Program-made: the position numbers and the translations under genes | The notes under the pieces: generated by a model | What the model saw: only the letters and a program-made list of their open reading frames with translations | Databases searched by the model: none | Told to the model about the DNA's origin: nothing | Shown here: positions 35,009 through 43,672 of the stretch, piece after piece | Layout: each line of letters begins with the position of its first letter | Position numbering within the stretch: the stretch's first letter is position 1 | Source of the DNA: Martinezella lusitana | GTDB lineage: Bacteria; Pseudomonadota; Alphaproteobacteria; Rhizobiales; Rhizobiaceae | Length of the DNA stretch: 64,000 nt | Assembly (NCBI RefSeq): GCF_900094565.1 | Contig: NZ_FMAF01000004.1 | Location: 1-64,000 of the forward strand | Reading direction: 5' to 3'

Positions 35009-37267
35009 ATGTCAGCCTCGCTAAGCATTTCATCTCGCCGACACCGGGAGACTGTCCTCACAAGATTCGGCCAGCTATTATGGTTCAGCCATGCGATCCT
35101 GCTGCCGGTGCTTGCGGTCATCTTCGCGCTGCTGCACCCCTTAGAGTCACATGCTCAGCCGGCAGCATTCGTCACGCCGAACGAGGTGGGTGCAGGCAGC
35201 CTGCTCCTTCAGGCGACGCAAGCCGGGCAGTATGTCGAGGCGCCGCGGCTTGCGACCGATGTCGACATCGACGTCAATGGTCCGACGGCGCGGGCGGTTC
35301 TGACGCAGGCTTTCGAAAACCCGAGCGACAAGTGGGTCGAAGCCCTCTATGTCTTCCCGCTTCCGGAAGATAGTGCCGTTTATTCCCTCAAGATGATCGT
35401 CGGCAATCGGGTTGTTGTCGCCGACATCAAGGAAAAGCAGGCGGCGCGCGCCGTCTACGAGCAAGCCCGCAGGCAGGGCAAGAAGGCGGCTCTCGTGGAG
35501 CAGCAGCGACCGAACGTGTTCACCAACACGGTCGCAAACATAGGTCCCCATGAAAAGGTCGTCGTCCAGATCGAATATCAACAGGCGGTGCGCCTGACGG
35601 ATGGCCGCTTTTCCCTGCGGGTTCCGCTGGTCGTTGCGCCGCGTTACTCCCCGCAGGATGCCTCTGCCATCACACAGCATGCTGACCTGAAAGCCGGCTG
35701 GGGACGGACGGAGAACAGCCCATCGCGCAACTCCGCCGATACGCCCGTCTCTGCGCCGTTGATGGCACCGGGCAGCAACCGCACCAATTCTGTCACGCTG
35801 AAGATCAATCTCAATGCCGGTTTTCCGGTTGACGATGTCAAAAGCCTCTACCACACGGTCAAGATCGATAGGCTGAACGATACTGCGCGGCGGATCGTTC
35901 TTGACGGTGACGCGACGGCCGACCGCGACTTCGTGCTCGAATGGAACGCCATCGCGAGTAATGTGCCGAGCGTCGGCCTGTTTCGCGAGCATGTCGGCAA
36001 GGATGATTACGTGCTCGCCTACGTGACGCCGCCGGCAGTGACGACACCGCAAAAGGCCGGCCGAGAAGTGGTCTTCGTCATCGACAATTCCGGCTCCATG
36101 GGCGGTACCTCCATCGAGCAGGCAAGGGCGAGCCTCGACTACGCTCTGTCCCGGCTCGAAACGAATGATCGTTTCAACGTCATTCGTTTCGACAATACGA
36201 TGACCAAGTTCTTCCCGGATTCGGTCATGGCGACGGCTGACAATGTCGCCGCGGCACGCCGCTTCGTTACCGGCCTGGAGGCTGCCGGCGGAACGGAAAT
36301 GTTGCCGCCGCTCCATGCCGCGCTCGATGACAGCCATCAGGCGGGCGGATTGCGTCAGGTCGTTTTCCTCACCGATGGCGAGGTCAACAATGAGCAGCAG
36401 CTTCTCGATGCGATCGCTGCATCGCGCGGACGCTCGCGCATTTTCATGGTCGGCATCGGCTCCGCGCCCAACACCTATCTGATGAGCCGTGCCGCTGAAC
36501 TTGGTCGCGGCAGCTTCACCCACATCGGATCAGTGGCCGAGGTGAACGAACGCATGCGCGCACTCTTTGACAAGCTGGAGAACCCTGCCGTCACCGATAT
36601 AGCGGCGGTCTTTCCGGAAAAGAATGTCAGCCTGTCGCCGAGCCTCCTTCCCGATATCTATCACGGTGAACCGCTTGTCTTGGCTGCCCGTGTGGGGAAG
36701 GCAGAGGGCACTTTGACCGTCAGCGGGATGGTTGGCGATCGTCCGTGGACACTTTCGCTGCCGCTTGACCAGGCAAGCAGTGCCAAGGGCATTTCCAAGA
36801 TCTGGGCGCGTCGCCAGATCGATGATGCGGAGGTCAATCAGACCCTTGGCAAGATCACGCAGGCAGACGCCGACAAGCGCATCCTTCAACTGGCCCTGGA
36901 GCATCACCTGGTCACGCGCCTGACCAGCCTTGTTGCGGTCGATACCAAGCGTCTGCGCCCGACAAACGCACCGCTGGCTGAGGCCAACATTCCATTGCAG
37001 CTTCCCGCCGGCTGGGATTACAAGACGCTTCTCGGCATCGGGACTACCCGCGATGCGAACGTGGACACCAAGCGCCATCAGGCCGCCGACAAGCCACGCA
37101 GCCTCGACGGCGATGCGGACATCGAGGCGATCTCGGCACCGGCTTCGGCGAATGTTCCGCTGCCACAGACCGCAACGCCCGCGACGCTTCTCATTCTTCA
37201 AGGGTTGTTTACTCTGTTGCTCGGCGCTTCGCTTCTGGCCTGCGCGTCACGAAGGAGCAAAGCATGA
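35009..37267 (+). CDS. VIT/VWA-domain sortase target protein (marine proteobacterial type)
   Basis: 752 residues, exported and probably anchored at the envelope. The N-terminal hydrophobic segment (about 25-47, ending ESHAQPA) is a signal sequence. A VIT domain follows (about 60-190, QAFENPSDKWVEALYVFPLP), then a VWA domain with MIDAS DNSGS at 359-363 and TDGEVNNE. The C-terminus is a sorting signal: LPQTA (718-722), a hydrophobic stretch (LLILQGLFTLLLGASLLACA) and RRSK. AAGGAG precedes the ATG at 35009. The downstream sortase overlaps by 4 bases. This is the known one-sortase/one-substrate arrangement of proteobacteria; the function of the anchored protein is unknown. Confidence 0.9.
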   Translation: MSASLSISSRRHRETVLTRFGQLLWFSHAILLPVLAVIFALLHPLESHAQPAAFVTPNEVGAGSLLLQATQAGQYVEAPRLATDVDIDVNGPTARAVLTQAFENPSDKWVEALYVFPLPEDSAVYSLKMIVGNRVVVADIKEKQAARAVYEQARRQGKKAALVEQQRPNVFTNTVANIGPHEKVVVQIEYQQAVRLTDGRFSLRVPLVVAPRYSPQDASAITQHADLKAGWGRTENSPSRNSADTPVSAPLMAPGSNRTNSVTLKINLNAGFPVDDVKSLYHTVKIDRLNDTARRIVLDGDATADRDFVLEWNAIASNVPSVGLFREHVGKDDYVLAYVTPPAVTTPQKAGREVVFVIDNSGSMGGTSIEQARASLDYALSRLETNDRFNVIRFDNTMTKFFPDSVMATADNVAAARRFVTGLEAAGGTEMLPPLHAALDDSHQAGGLRQVVFLTDGEVNNEQQLLDAIAASRGRSRIFMVGIGSAPNTYLMSRAAELGRGSFTHIGSVAEVNERMRALFDKLENPAVTDIAAVFPEKNVSLSPSLLPDIYHGEPLVLAARVGKAEGTLTVSGMVGDRPWTLSLPLDQASSAKGISKIWARRQIDDAEVNQTLGKITQADADKRILQLALEHHLVTRLTSLVAVDTKRLRPTNAPLAEANIPLQLPAGWDYKTLLGIGTTRDANVDTKRHQAADKPRSLDGDADIEAISAPASANVPLPQTATPATLLILQGLFTLLLGASLLACASRRSKA

Positions 37268-37890
37268 ACACCGGTACTCGCCAAGCCTTGGGGAGCGCGC
37301 CAGCGCGCTCCCTTTCCGCCTTCGCAGCATGCATCCTCATCGCGACAGGTCTGTTCCTCGCGGCCCAGGGAGGATGGATATATGCCAAGGCGGGTATTGC
37401 GCAGATCCTGCTGGAGCGCGCCTTTGCGCAAACCCTCACGTCAGGTTCGCCGGTCAAACCCTGGAGCTGGGCCGACACCTGGCCCGTGGCTCGCATCAAG
37501 GTTCCACGGCTTGGAGCTTCCGCGATAGCGCTCAAGGGTGCAAGCGGCCAGGCGCTGGCCTTCGGTCCCGGCCATCTCGACAATACGCCGGAGGCGGGCG
37601 AGGAGGGCACGGCGGTCTACGCCGCACATCGTGACACGCATTTCGCCTTCCTGAAAAACATAAAGGAGAACGATCGCATCCGCATCACGCGCAGTGACGG
37701 TCAGGTTTTCACGTTCCGCGTCACCCGCATGGCCGTCGCGCGTTGGGATGAAGCTGAGATCGACCCGAACGCGCGCGGCGTTCATCTCGTTCTCACGACG
37801 TGCTTTCCCTTCGATGCCATGACATCGGGTCCGCTGCGCTATCTGGTTTATGCCGATCTTGACCATACTGCCGCGCCGTCTGTCGACTAG
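37264..37890 (+). CDS. Class GN (proteobacterial) sortase
   Basis: 208 residues. An N-terminal membrane anchor (about 17-38) is followed by a sortase fold. Catalytic residues are visible: His122 (YAAHRDTHF), Cys180 (VLTTCFPF) and Arg192 (GPLRYLVYAD). It overlaps the target gene by 4 bases (ATGA), so the two are translationally coupled. It should cleave the LPQTA signal of its neighbour between Thr and Ala in the periplasm. In Gram-negatives the nucleophile that accepts the cleaved protein is not established. Confidence 0.9.
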   Translation: MNTGTRQALGSAPARSLSAFAACILIATGLFLAAQGGWIYAKAGIAQILLERAFAQTLTSGSPVKPWSWADTWPVARIKVPRLGASAIALKGASGQALAFGPGHLDNTPEAGEEGTAVYAAHRDTHFAFLKNIKENDRIRITRSDGQVFTFRVTRMAVARWDEAEIDPNARGVHLVLTTCFPFDAMTSGPLRYLVYADLDHTAAPSVD

Positions 37891-37932
37891 AGAAAGGCCG
37901 TGCACGGGTCGAGGCGACGCCGTATGTCGCAA

Positions 37933-39066
37933 TCAAATGCTCGCGGACTTTGTCTCGACGATCGAGTTCGCGATTAACCGCGCCTCGATACCTATCTGGC
38001 GTAGGAGGCCCGTTGTGGCGGCATTGAAGCCACAGAAATACAAGCCATCCTTTGCCGGGTGTAGCTCGCTCCTTGCCGGCTTGCCCCCATCTGGAAGTCG
38101 TTCAGCCAGGTCGGGCAATAGCGTGTCGAGAGACGGCGTGTAGCCCGTCGCCTGCACAATCGCATCGAATTCCGCGGATTGGCCGTTCGTGAAGAGCACG
38201 CTCGAACCGTCCGATATTTCGATGCTGGGGAACACCTTTATCCGGCCATCTCTCATCTTTGCAATCGTACCGATGTCGATCAAGGGCGTTCGGCCTCGCT
38301 CTATCATCGTGGTCAGAGGTCCCTGCTTGGAGCGCGTGAGCCCCATTCCCTCGATATCGCGGTAGCGCAAATGCAGAAGAGGCGCATTGACTGCATCGAC
38401 CAATCTGTACGGCAGGTGTTGTTGAGCAATGGCGATTGTCGCGGTCGACACGCCGAACATTTCCCTCGGAACGATATTGACCGGACCGCGAACCGACATG
38501 GCGACCTCAAGACCCGCTTCGGCGCATTCGAGCGCGATCTCTCCCGCCGAGTTTCCAAAGCCGACCACCAGTATTCGACCTGCGTTGAGGTCAAACGCAT
38601 TCCGGTATTCACAAGAGTGGATGATATTCCCCTTGAACGTGTCCTGGCCAGTCCAGTGTGGTCGGACTGGCGAGTTTGACAGTCCGGTAGCGATTATGAC
38701 GGTTCTCGCTTCGAGTACATCGCCGTCCGCGGTCTCGACGATCCAATTCGCTTTCTTGCGAACGCATGTGACCATCTTTCCAGCAATTACGTGAAGGTCA
38801 TTCGCACGCGCGTAGTCCTCGAGGTAGTCGATGATCTGCAGTCGTGACGGATACTTTGGAAAACCCGTCGGCATCGGCCTTCCCGGAAGTGCCGAGTGCC
38901 TTTTTTCCGTATGTAGATGGAGCCGATCGTAGTGCCTTCGCCACGAAGCTGCGAGCTTGTCAGCGGCTTCAAGGACGACCGAAGGACAGCTCTTTGCGCG
39001 AAGTGCCGAGGCACATGCCAGCCCCGCCGGGCCTGCACCGATGATGATTGTCTCCTCGATAGCCAT
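37933..39066 (-). CDS. Flavin-containing monooxygenase-like oxidoreductase
   Basis: 377 residues. An FAD motif IIIGAGPAGLACASALRAK opens it. A second, NADPH-type motif VVGFGNSAGEIALECAEAGL lies at about 170, and QATGYTPSLD near the C-terminus is a form of the FMO ATGY motif. The ATG at 39066 has GGAGGA 8 bases upstream. The length and motif order resemble the compact FMO/YUCCA-like group, whose plant members make indole-3-acetate. Substrate identity here cannot be read from sequence. It is convergent with the sortase operon and has no obvious pathway partner. Confidence 0.82.
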   Translation of the reverse strand: MAIEETIIIGAGPAGLACASALRAKSCPSVVLEAADKLAASWRRHYDRLHLHTEKRHSALPGRPMPTGFPKYPSRLQIIDYLEDYARANDLHVIAGKMVTCVRKKANWIVETADGDVLEARTVIIATGLSNSPVRPHWTGQDTFKGNIIHSCEYRNAFDLNAGRILVVGFGNSAGEIALECAEAGLEVAMSVRGPVNIVPREMFGVSTATIAIAQQHLPYRLVDAVNAPLLHLRYRDIEGMGLTRSKQGPLTTMIERGRTPLIDIGTIAKMRDGRIKVFPSIEISDGSSVLFTNGQSAEFDAIVQATGYTPSLDTLLPDLAERLPDGGKPARSELHPAKDGLYFCGFNAATTGLLRQIGIEARLIANSIVETKSASI

Positions 39067-39230
39067 GCACAGTTCCTCCGTATGAGTCCTTGCACTCATC
39101 GTCGGAGGCTACATCATCGTCTGAGTACCAGACAGGGGTTCCCATGACCGCCGCGCAATGTGCTCTCCCGGTGCGGATCGCCGGCAAGGTCCACGGCATC
39201 AGCTATCGCGGCTGGACACGACGCCAATGA

Positions 39231-39640
39231 TCATGGCGGTGACAGAGAGGATTCCATTGCTGCGCCCAAAGACAAGACTTGTTCGTCCGCAAAGCGTCGG
39301 CCGACGATTTGAAGCCCGACCGGCAAGCCGTTGGACGCGCGTCCGGCAGGCAGCGATAGAGCGGGAGGCTGGGGCAGCAGGTTGAATAGACAGGTCATAT
39401 CAAGGCCCGCGAAGCTGCCGTCCGGCAATGTCGCGACATAGTCGTCGTCGCATTCGTTCAATGGTGGAGCGGTGATCGAGCAGGTCGGACACAGCAGCGC
39501 GTCGTAGCTTTCGAAAAGCTTTGCCATATCCCGCCACATCGAGGTGCGGAGCAGCTCCACTCGCTTGTAGTCCCGGTCAAAAGACGCGTAGTCAGCGCAG
39601 GGCCAATCCCTTGACGCGTTTGCACTTATCCGAGGGATCG
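39231..39640 (-). pseudogene. Amidase C-terminal remnant
   Basis: About 135 codons read as the end of an amidase-signature enzyme: DRDYKRVELLRTSMWRDMAK, LFESYDALLCPTCSITAPPL, then LFNLLPQPPALSLPAGRASN and GLPVGLQIVGRRFADEQVLS. The catalytic Lys and the Gly/Ser-rich Ser-Ser core of the family lie upstream in intact proteins and are missing. The remaining frame cannot be active. It follows the DHDPS-family gene on the same strand. Confidence 0.75.
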
Positions 39641-39712
39641 GCGCATCATCGAACGAGCAATCAGATTTTGATGCAGCACGCCGCAAACATATGAACGGCG
39701 GAACCCGAAGCA

Positions 39713-40633
39713 CTAGAGGGTAAATGCATCGCCCGTCTCCTGCCAACCGCAAAGCAGCGCGAACAACTCCTCGCGATCCTTTTGGTCGAGGCGCGGCAAT
39801 CCCGGAACGCGGACTGGGCCGACATCAAGGCCGGAATAGGTGACCGCCTCCTTGACGACCGTGACGTTGGCGCCGTTGCGGAACTTCGTGCGCATGCGCT
39901 CGAAGGGCTCGAGCTTGTTGACGATCGCGCGCGCACCGGCGAAATCGCCTTTGGCCAAAGCCGCATGAACTGCGAGCGACAGTCGCGGCGCGACGTTGAC
40001 GAGGCCGGAGGTGAAGCCGCGCGCTCCCGCCGCCGTAAAGCTCGGCGCCCAGCTTTCGGCGAGGCCGCAAACGAAGAGCGCGCCGTTCGGATCGGAAGCT
40101 GCAATCGCCCTTGAAAGCAGCATGAGATCCGTCGTGGCGAATTTGATGCCGACGATGTTGCCGTGACCGGCCAGGCGAACCATGTCGTCGACGCTGAAGC
40201 CGTCGGCACGGACATAGGCGACCAGCGGCAGCGGCGAGGCTTCCGCCAGGTTGCGAAAATAGTCGATCTGCGAAGCAGGGGCGGCGAAAGGGTCCACCGG
40301 CTGATGAGACATGACGGCGGTGGCGCCGATCGCGGCCGCGTCCTTGGCCATGCGGATCGCCTCGTGCAGGGAGCGGCCGATCGCCGCCGTCACCGGCGCC
40401 TTGCCGTCGACGCCCGATATGGCAGCTTCGTGGACGCGGCGGATCTCTTCCGGCGTCAGCGCATAGAACTCGCCGGTATTTCCAGCCGCGACGATATTGT
40501 GAATGCCGGCGACGGCAACCCGCTCATAGACCTTGGCGGTCACGCGTGGCTCCACCTCGCCGTTTCCATCATAGGCCGTCACGGGGACTCCAGACACACC
40601 GGTCAGCGCCTGGCGCATGATTGCAATACTCAT
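39713..40633 (-). CDS. DHDPS/N-acetylneuraminate-lyase family aldolase (first copy)
   Basis: 306 residues, class I aldolase of the dihydrodipicolinate-synthase family. Landmarks are NIVAAGNTGEFYALTPEE (usual GTTGE appears as GNTGE), a Tyr in LVAYVRAD, and the Schiff-base Lys in VGIKFATTD. Such proteins beside sugar-acid genes usually are 2-keto-3-deoxy-sugar-acid aldolases or dehydratases, not lysine enzymes. It is transcribed after the GntR regulator (83 bases away), and across the divergent promoter lie an ABC transporter and an enolase-superfamily enzyme. The module probably takes up and splits an aldonic/aldaric acid or similar compound. Confidence 0.87.
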   Translation of the reverse strand: MSIAIMRQALTGVSGVPVTAYDGNGEVEPRVTAKVYERVAVAGIHNIVAAGNTGEFYALTPEEIRRVHEAAISGVDGKAPVTAAIGRSLHEAIRMAKDAAAIGATAVMSHQPVDPFAAPASQIDYFRNLAEASPLPLVAYVRADGFSVDDMVRLAGHGNIVGIKFATTDLMLLSRAIAASDPNGALFVCGLAESWAPSFTAAGARGFTSGLVNVAPRLSLAVHAALAKGDFAGARAIVNKLEPFERMRTKFRNGANVTVVKEAVTYSGLDVGPVRVPGLPRLDQKDREELFALLCGWQETGDAFTL

Positions 40634-40716
40634 GGTCCTACCCTTTACCTCTTCATCGTCAATCGAAGCTCTAAGGGGGCGTCAACCGCCTCACCTTCCT
40701 CGCTTCGAACATCCCA

Positions 40717-41430
40717 TCAAACGCCCTGGAACATACGGGCGCGTGCATTCAAAATATGCCTCTTCATGGCGTCATGGGCCTCGGCCTCCTGCCGTGCGAA
40801 AATCGCCTCCACGATCACCGCATGCTCGTCCTGCACGCTGCGGATCTGCTCCGGCGTGCGCTTGAGGCTCAGACTGCGCGTCACAGAGTGCCCGATGGCG
40901 AAATGCGGCTTGAACCATTCGCGAACGGTAATGTGAAACTGATTGCCGGTCGCGATCGCAATGGCATCGTGCAGCCCCTGATCCTCCTCGGCACCAAGCC
41001 TGCCTTCACCAAGACATTGCTCAAGCTTCTGGAGCGCCGCTGTGATGCGCTCTTTATCGGCAGGCTGCCAATTGCGCGCGGCAAGCTCGGCTGCCTCCGC
41101 TTCAAGCCCTGCCCGGAATTCGAAGAAGCGCTGGACATCCGCGAGCGACCCCACAGGCACCATGTTCAACACCGACGAATCCGGTCGTTGTCGAACGTAG
41201 GAACCTGATCCCTTACGAGAGACGATCAGGCCGTCGGCACGCAGACGCTCCAGCGCATCGCGCACCACGGGCCTTGACGCGCCGAAGGTTTCGGCAAGCT
41301 TGGCCTCGGACGGCAAGCGCTCGTTCACCGGAAATTTGCCATCGGCGATCATGGCGACGATCCTCTCGTAGATGATGTCGCCAAAACGGGTCGGGCCCGC
41401 GCTGGAATCGTTGGCGACCGAGAGTGTCAT
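40717..41430 (-). CDS. GntR/FadR-type transcriptional regulator
   Basis: 237 residues. A winged helix-turn-helix (about 15-80, RLPSEAKLAETFGASRPVVR) is followed by an FCD ligand/metal-binding domain (QDEHAVIVEAIFARQEAEAH, HILNARAR near the end). It is divergent from the ABC transporter operon and upstream of the DHDPS-family gene, the usual place for a local repressor of both. The inducer is probably the transported substrate or a breakdown product. Confidence 0.9.
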   Translation of the reverse strand: MTLSVANDSSAGPTRFGDIIYERIVAMIADGKFPVNERLPSEAKLAETFGASRPVVRDALERLRADGLIVSRKGSGSYVRQRPDSSVLNMVPVGSLADVQRFFEFRAGLEAEAAELAARNWQPADKERITAALQKLEQCLGEGRLGAEEDQGLHDAIAIATGNQFHITVREWFKPHFAIGHSVTRSLSLKRTPEQIRSVQDEHAVIVEAIFARQEAEAHDAMKRHILNARARMFQGV

Positions 41431-41642
41431 TATCGTCCTTCTTGATGTTGCCGGATGGCAAGCAATAGCGCACTTCCTGCGCGTTAGGGCTATATAATCT
41501 GTAAATATCTGTCAACTCTTGTAATTATCTGAGAACGAACTTATGGTCGTGCCGCTGCGCCAGGACGGTGCATTGCGACGGGTTGGGAGCTTGTCGCGCC
41601 GGTTCAGACAAAGTCGGGCCGGCGTTCAACGGGAGGGATTCG
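41431..41642. promoter_or_regulatory. Divergent promoter region of the first GntR module
   Basis: 212 bases between two divergent starts, with an AT-rich core at 41490-41535. ATCTGT or a close variant occurs three times (around 41498, 41506 and 41528), which may be operator half-sites for the GntR regulator. The spacing is not clean enough to define the operator. Confidence 0.4.
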
Positions 41643-43586
41643 ATGCGCGATAAGATATTGTCTCGCGGTGTGAGCAGGCGTGCTGTTCTTGGAGGCATGG
41701 CGGGTATGGCAGCCTTGTCTTTAGCTGGCCGCGTCAGCGCCGCCGATGGCGGTGAAGCTCCGGCACTGGCTGATCTGGTCAAGGCAGGCAAACTGCCGCC
41801 ACTCGCCGACCGGCTGCCGAAAAAGCCCATGGTCGTCACCCCTTACGAAAAGGTCGGAACCTATGGTGGCACGCTGCGGCGCGGCCTCAGGGGCTCGTCT
41901 GATCATAACGGCATTCTGCGCATGGTGGGCAACCAGAGCCTGGTGCGCTGGAACCTCGATTTCACCGAAGTCCTGCCCAATCTTGCCGAACGCTGGGACG
42001 TCAATGCCGACGCCTCGCAGTTCACCTTCCACCTGATCCAGGGTGTCCGCTGGTCGGACGGCCATCCGTTTACCGCCGACGACGTCGTTTTCGCGATCGA
42101 GGATTGCGTCAAGAACACAGATCTTTACAGCGCGACGCCGGCACAACTCTCCGTCGCCGGCAAGGCCGTTGATGTCACGAAGATCGATGATTATACGGTG
42201 AAATTCACCTTTGCGGCGCCAAATGCGCTCTATCTGGAAAACCTGGCGACCCCGCTTGGCCAGCATCCGACACTGTTTCCCAAGCACTATTGCAGCCAGT
42301 TCCTGCCGAAATACAATCCGAATGTCGCTGACGACGCCAAGAAGGCAGGTTCCAACAGCTGGCCCGAACTTTTCCGCGCCCGCTGCGGCGATATCGAGAT
42401 CCCGTCGCGCTGGGGCAATCCGGACAAGCCGACGCTCGATCCCTGGGTCGTCAAGGAACCTTATACCGGCGGCGCCACACGCGTCGTCATGACCCGCAAC
42501 CCGTACTTCTGGCAGGTCGATACATCAGGCAACCAGCTTCCCTATGTCGATGAGATCAACTTCGGCATCTCACAGGATGTGGAATCGCTGATGTTGAACG
42601 TCATCTCCGGCAAGATCGATATTCAGGAGCGTCATATCAGTGTGCTCGCGAACAAGCCGACGCTGTCGCAAAACATGAAGAAGGGCGACTATCGCCTTCT
42701 AACCTTGATCCCTTCGACCTCGCAGCAGTGCCAGATCTACTTCAACATCACCCACAAAGATCCGGCCATGCGCAAGATGTTTGCCGACAAATCGGTCCGG
42801 CAGGCGCTCTCGCTCGGCATCAATCGGCAGGAGATAATCGACATCGTCTATTTCGGCCAGAGCCAGGGCTATCAGGCCGGCCCCCGGCCTGAGCATCCCT
42901 GGTACAATGAAAAGCTGGCACGTCAATTCACCGACTACGATCCCGACAAGGCCGGCGCCATGCTGGATCAGGCCGGCTACGGCAAGAAGGATGCGAACGG
43001 CTTTCGCCTGCGGCCCGACGGCCAGAAGATCTTCTTTGCCGTCGACGTCATTCCGACCCTCTATCCCGACCTTGTCGACGCGCTGGAACTCGTCAAGGCG
43101 CATTGGGCGCAGATCGGCGTCGACATGAAGGTCAATACGATCGAGCGGGCGCTGTATTACACGCGCGGCGACGACAATGCCCATGACGCCCAGGTCTGGC
43201 CAGGACCCGGTGGTCTCGATCCGATGCTCGATCCGCGCGATTTCTTCGCCTTCCATCCGCAAGGCTCGCGCTACGCCATTCCTTGGTCGGTCTGGTACAC
43301 CTCGAACGGCAAGCAAGGCGAAGAACCGCCGGAAAGCCAGAAGAAGCGCATGAAGCTCTTCGACGAAGCGCGCTCGACGGCTGATCTCAATAAGCGCGGC
43401 GCCGTCATGAAGCAGATCTTCGACATCGCCGCAGATGAATTCGAAACCGTTGGGCTTTGCCTTGCCGTCGGCGGCTTCGGCATCATCCGCAACAATCTGC
43501 GCAACGTTCCGGAAAAGCAGCCGGACAGCTGGTCATGGCCCAATCCGGGACCTGCCATGCCACAGCAGTTCTTCTTCACCAGCTGA
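41643..43586 (+). CDS. ABC transporter substrate-binding protein (family 5, dipeptide/oligosaccharide type)
   Basis: 647 residues, periplasmic. A twin-arginine signal (SRRAVLGGMAGMAALSLAGR, then VSAA) precedes a family 5 binding protein. Examples are WDVNADASQFTFHLIQGVRW SDGHPFTADDV and a C-terminal lobe ending in MPQQFFFT. The ATG at 41643 follows GGAGGG. At 647 residues it is longer than the peptide-binding proteins of about 530 and fits the subgroup that binds oligosaccharides or sugar acids. A hairpin right after it (43599-43623) would favour more binding protein than permease. Confidence 0.9.
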   Translation: MRDKILSRGVSRRAVLGGMAGMAALSLAGRVSAADGGEAPALADLVKAGKLPPLADRLPKKPMVVTPYEKVGTYGGTLRRGLRGSSDHNGILRMVGNQSLVRWNLDFTEVLPNLAERWDVNADASQFTFHLIQGVRWSDGHPFTADDVVFAIEDCVKNTDLYSATPAQLSVAGKAVDVTKIDDYTVKFTFAAPNALYLENLATPLGQHPTLFPKHYCSQFLPKYNPNVADDAKKAGSNSWPELFRARCGDIEIPSRWGNPDKPTLDPWVVKEPYTGGATRVVMTRNPYFWQVDTSGNQLPYVDEINFGISQDVESLMLNVISGKIDIQERHISVLANKPTLSQNMKKGDYRLLTLIPSTSQQCQIYFNITHKDPAMRKMFADKSVRQALSLGINRQEIIDIVYFGQSQGYQAGPRPEHPWYNEKLARQFTDYDPDKAGAMLDQAGYGKKDANGFRLRPDGQKIFFAVDVIPTLYPDLVDALELVKAHWAQIGVDMKVNTIERALYYTRGDDNAHDAQVWPGPGGLDPMLDPRDFFAFHPQGSRYAIPWSVWYTSNGKQGEEPPESQKKRMKLFDEARSTADLNKRGAVMKQIFDIAADEFETVGLCLAVGGFGIIRNNLRNVPEKQPDSWSWPNPGPAMPQQFFFTS

Positions 43587-43598
43587 TCGGACTGATCA

Positions 43599-43629
43599 AG
43601 CGCCGCCTTCCGTGGGCGGCGCTTTCCTT
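43599..43629 (+). terminator. Hairpin between binding-protein and permease genes
   Basis: AGCGCCGCC (43599-43607) pairs perfectly with GGCGGCGCT (43615-43623), followed by TTCCTTC. It lies 12 bases after the binding-protein stop and 50 before the first permease start. It probably acts as a partial terminator or an mRNA 3' stabiliser that makes the binding protein the most abundant product. Confidence 0.65.
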
Positions 43630-43672
43630 CGTGCGGCGCTGCCTGCGACCGCGCTCAATGCGAGAGATTGCT

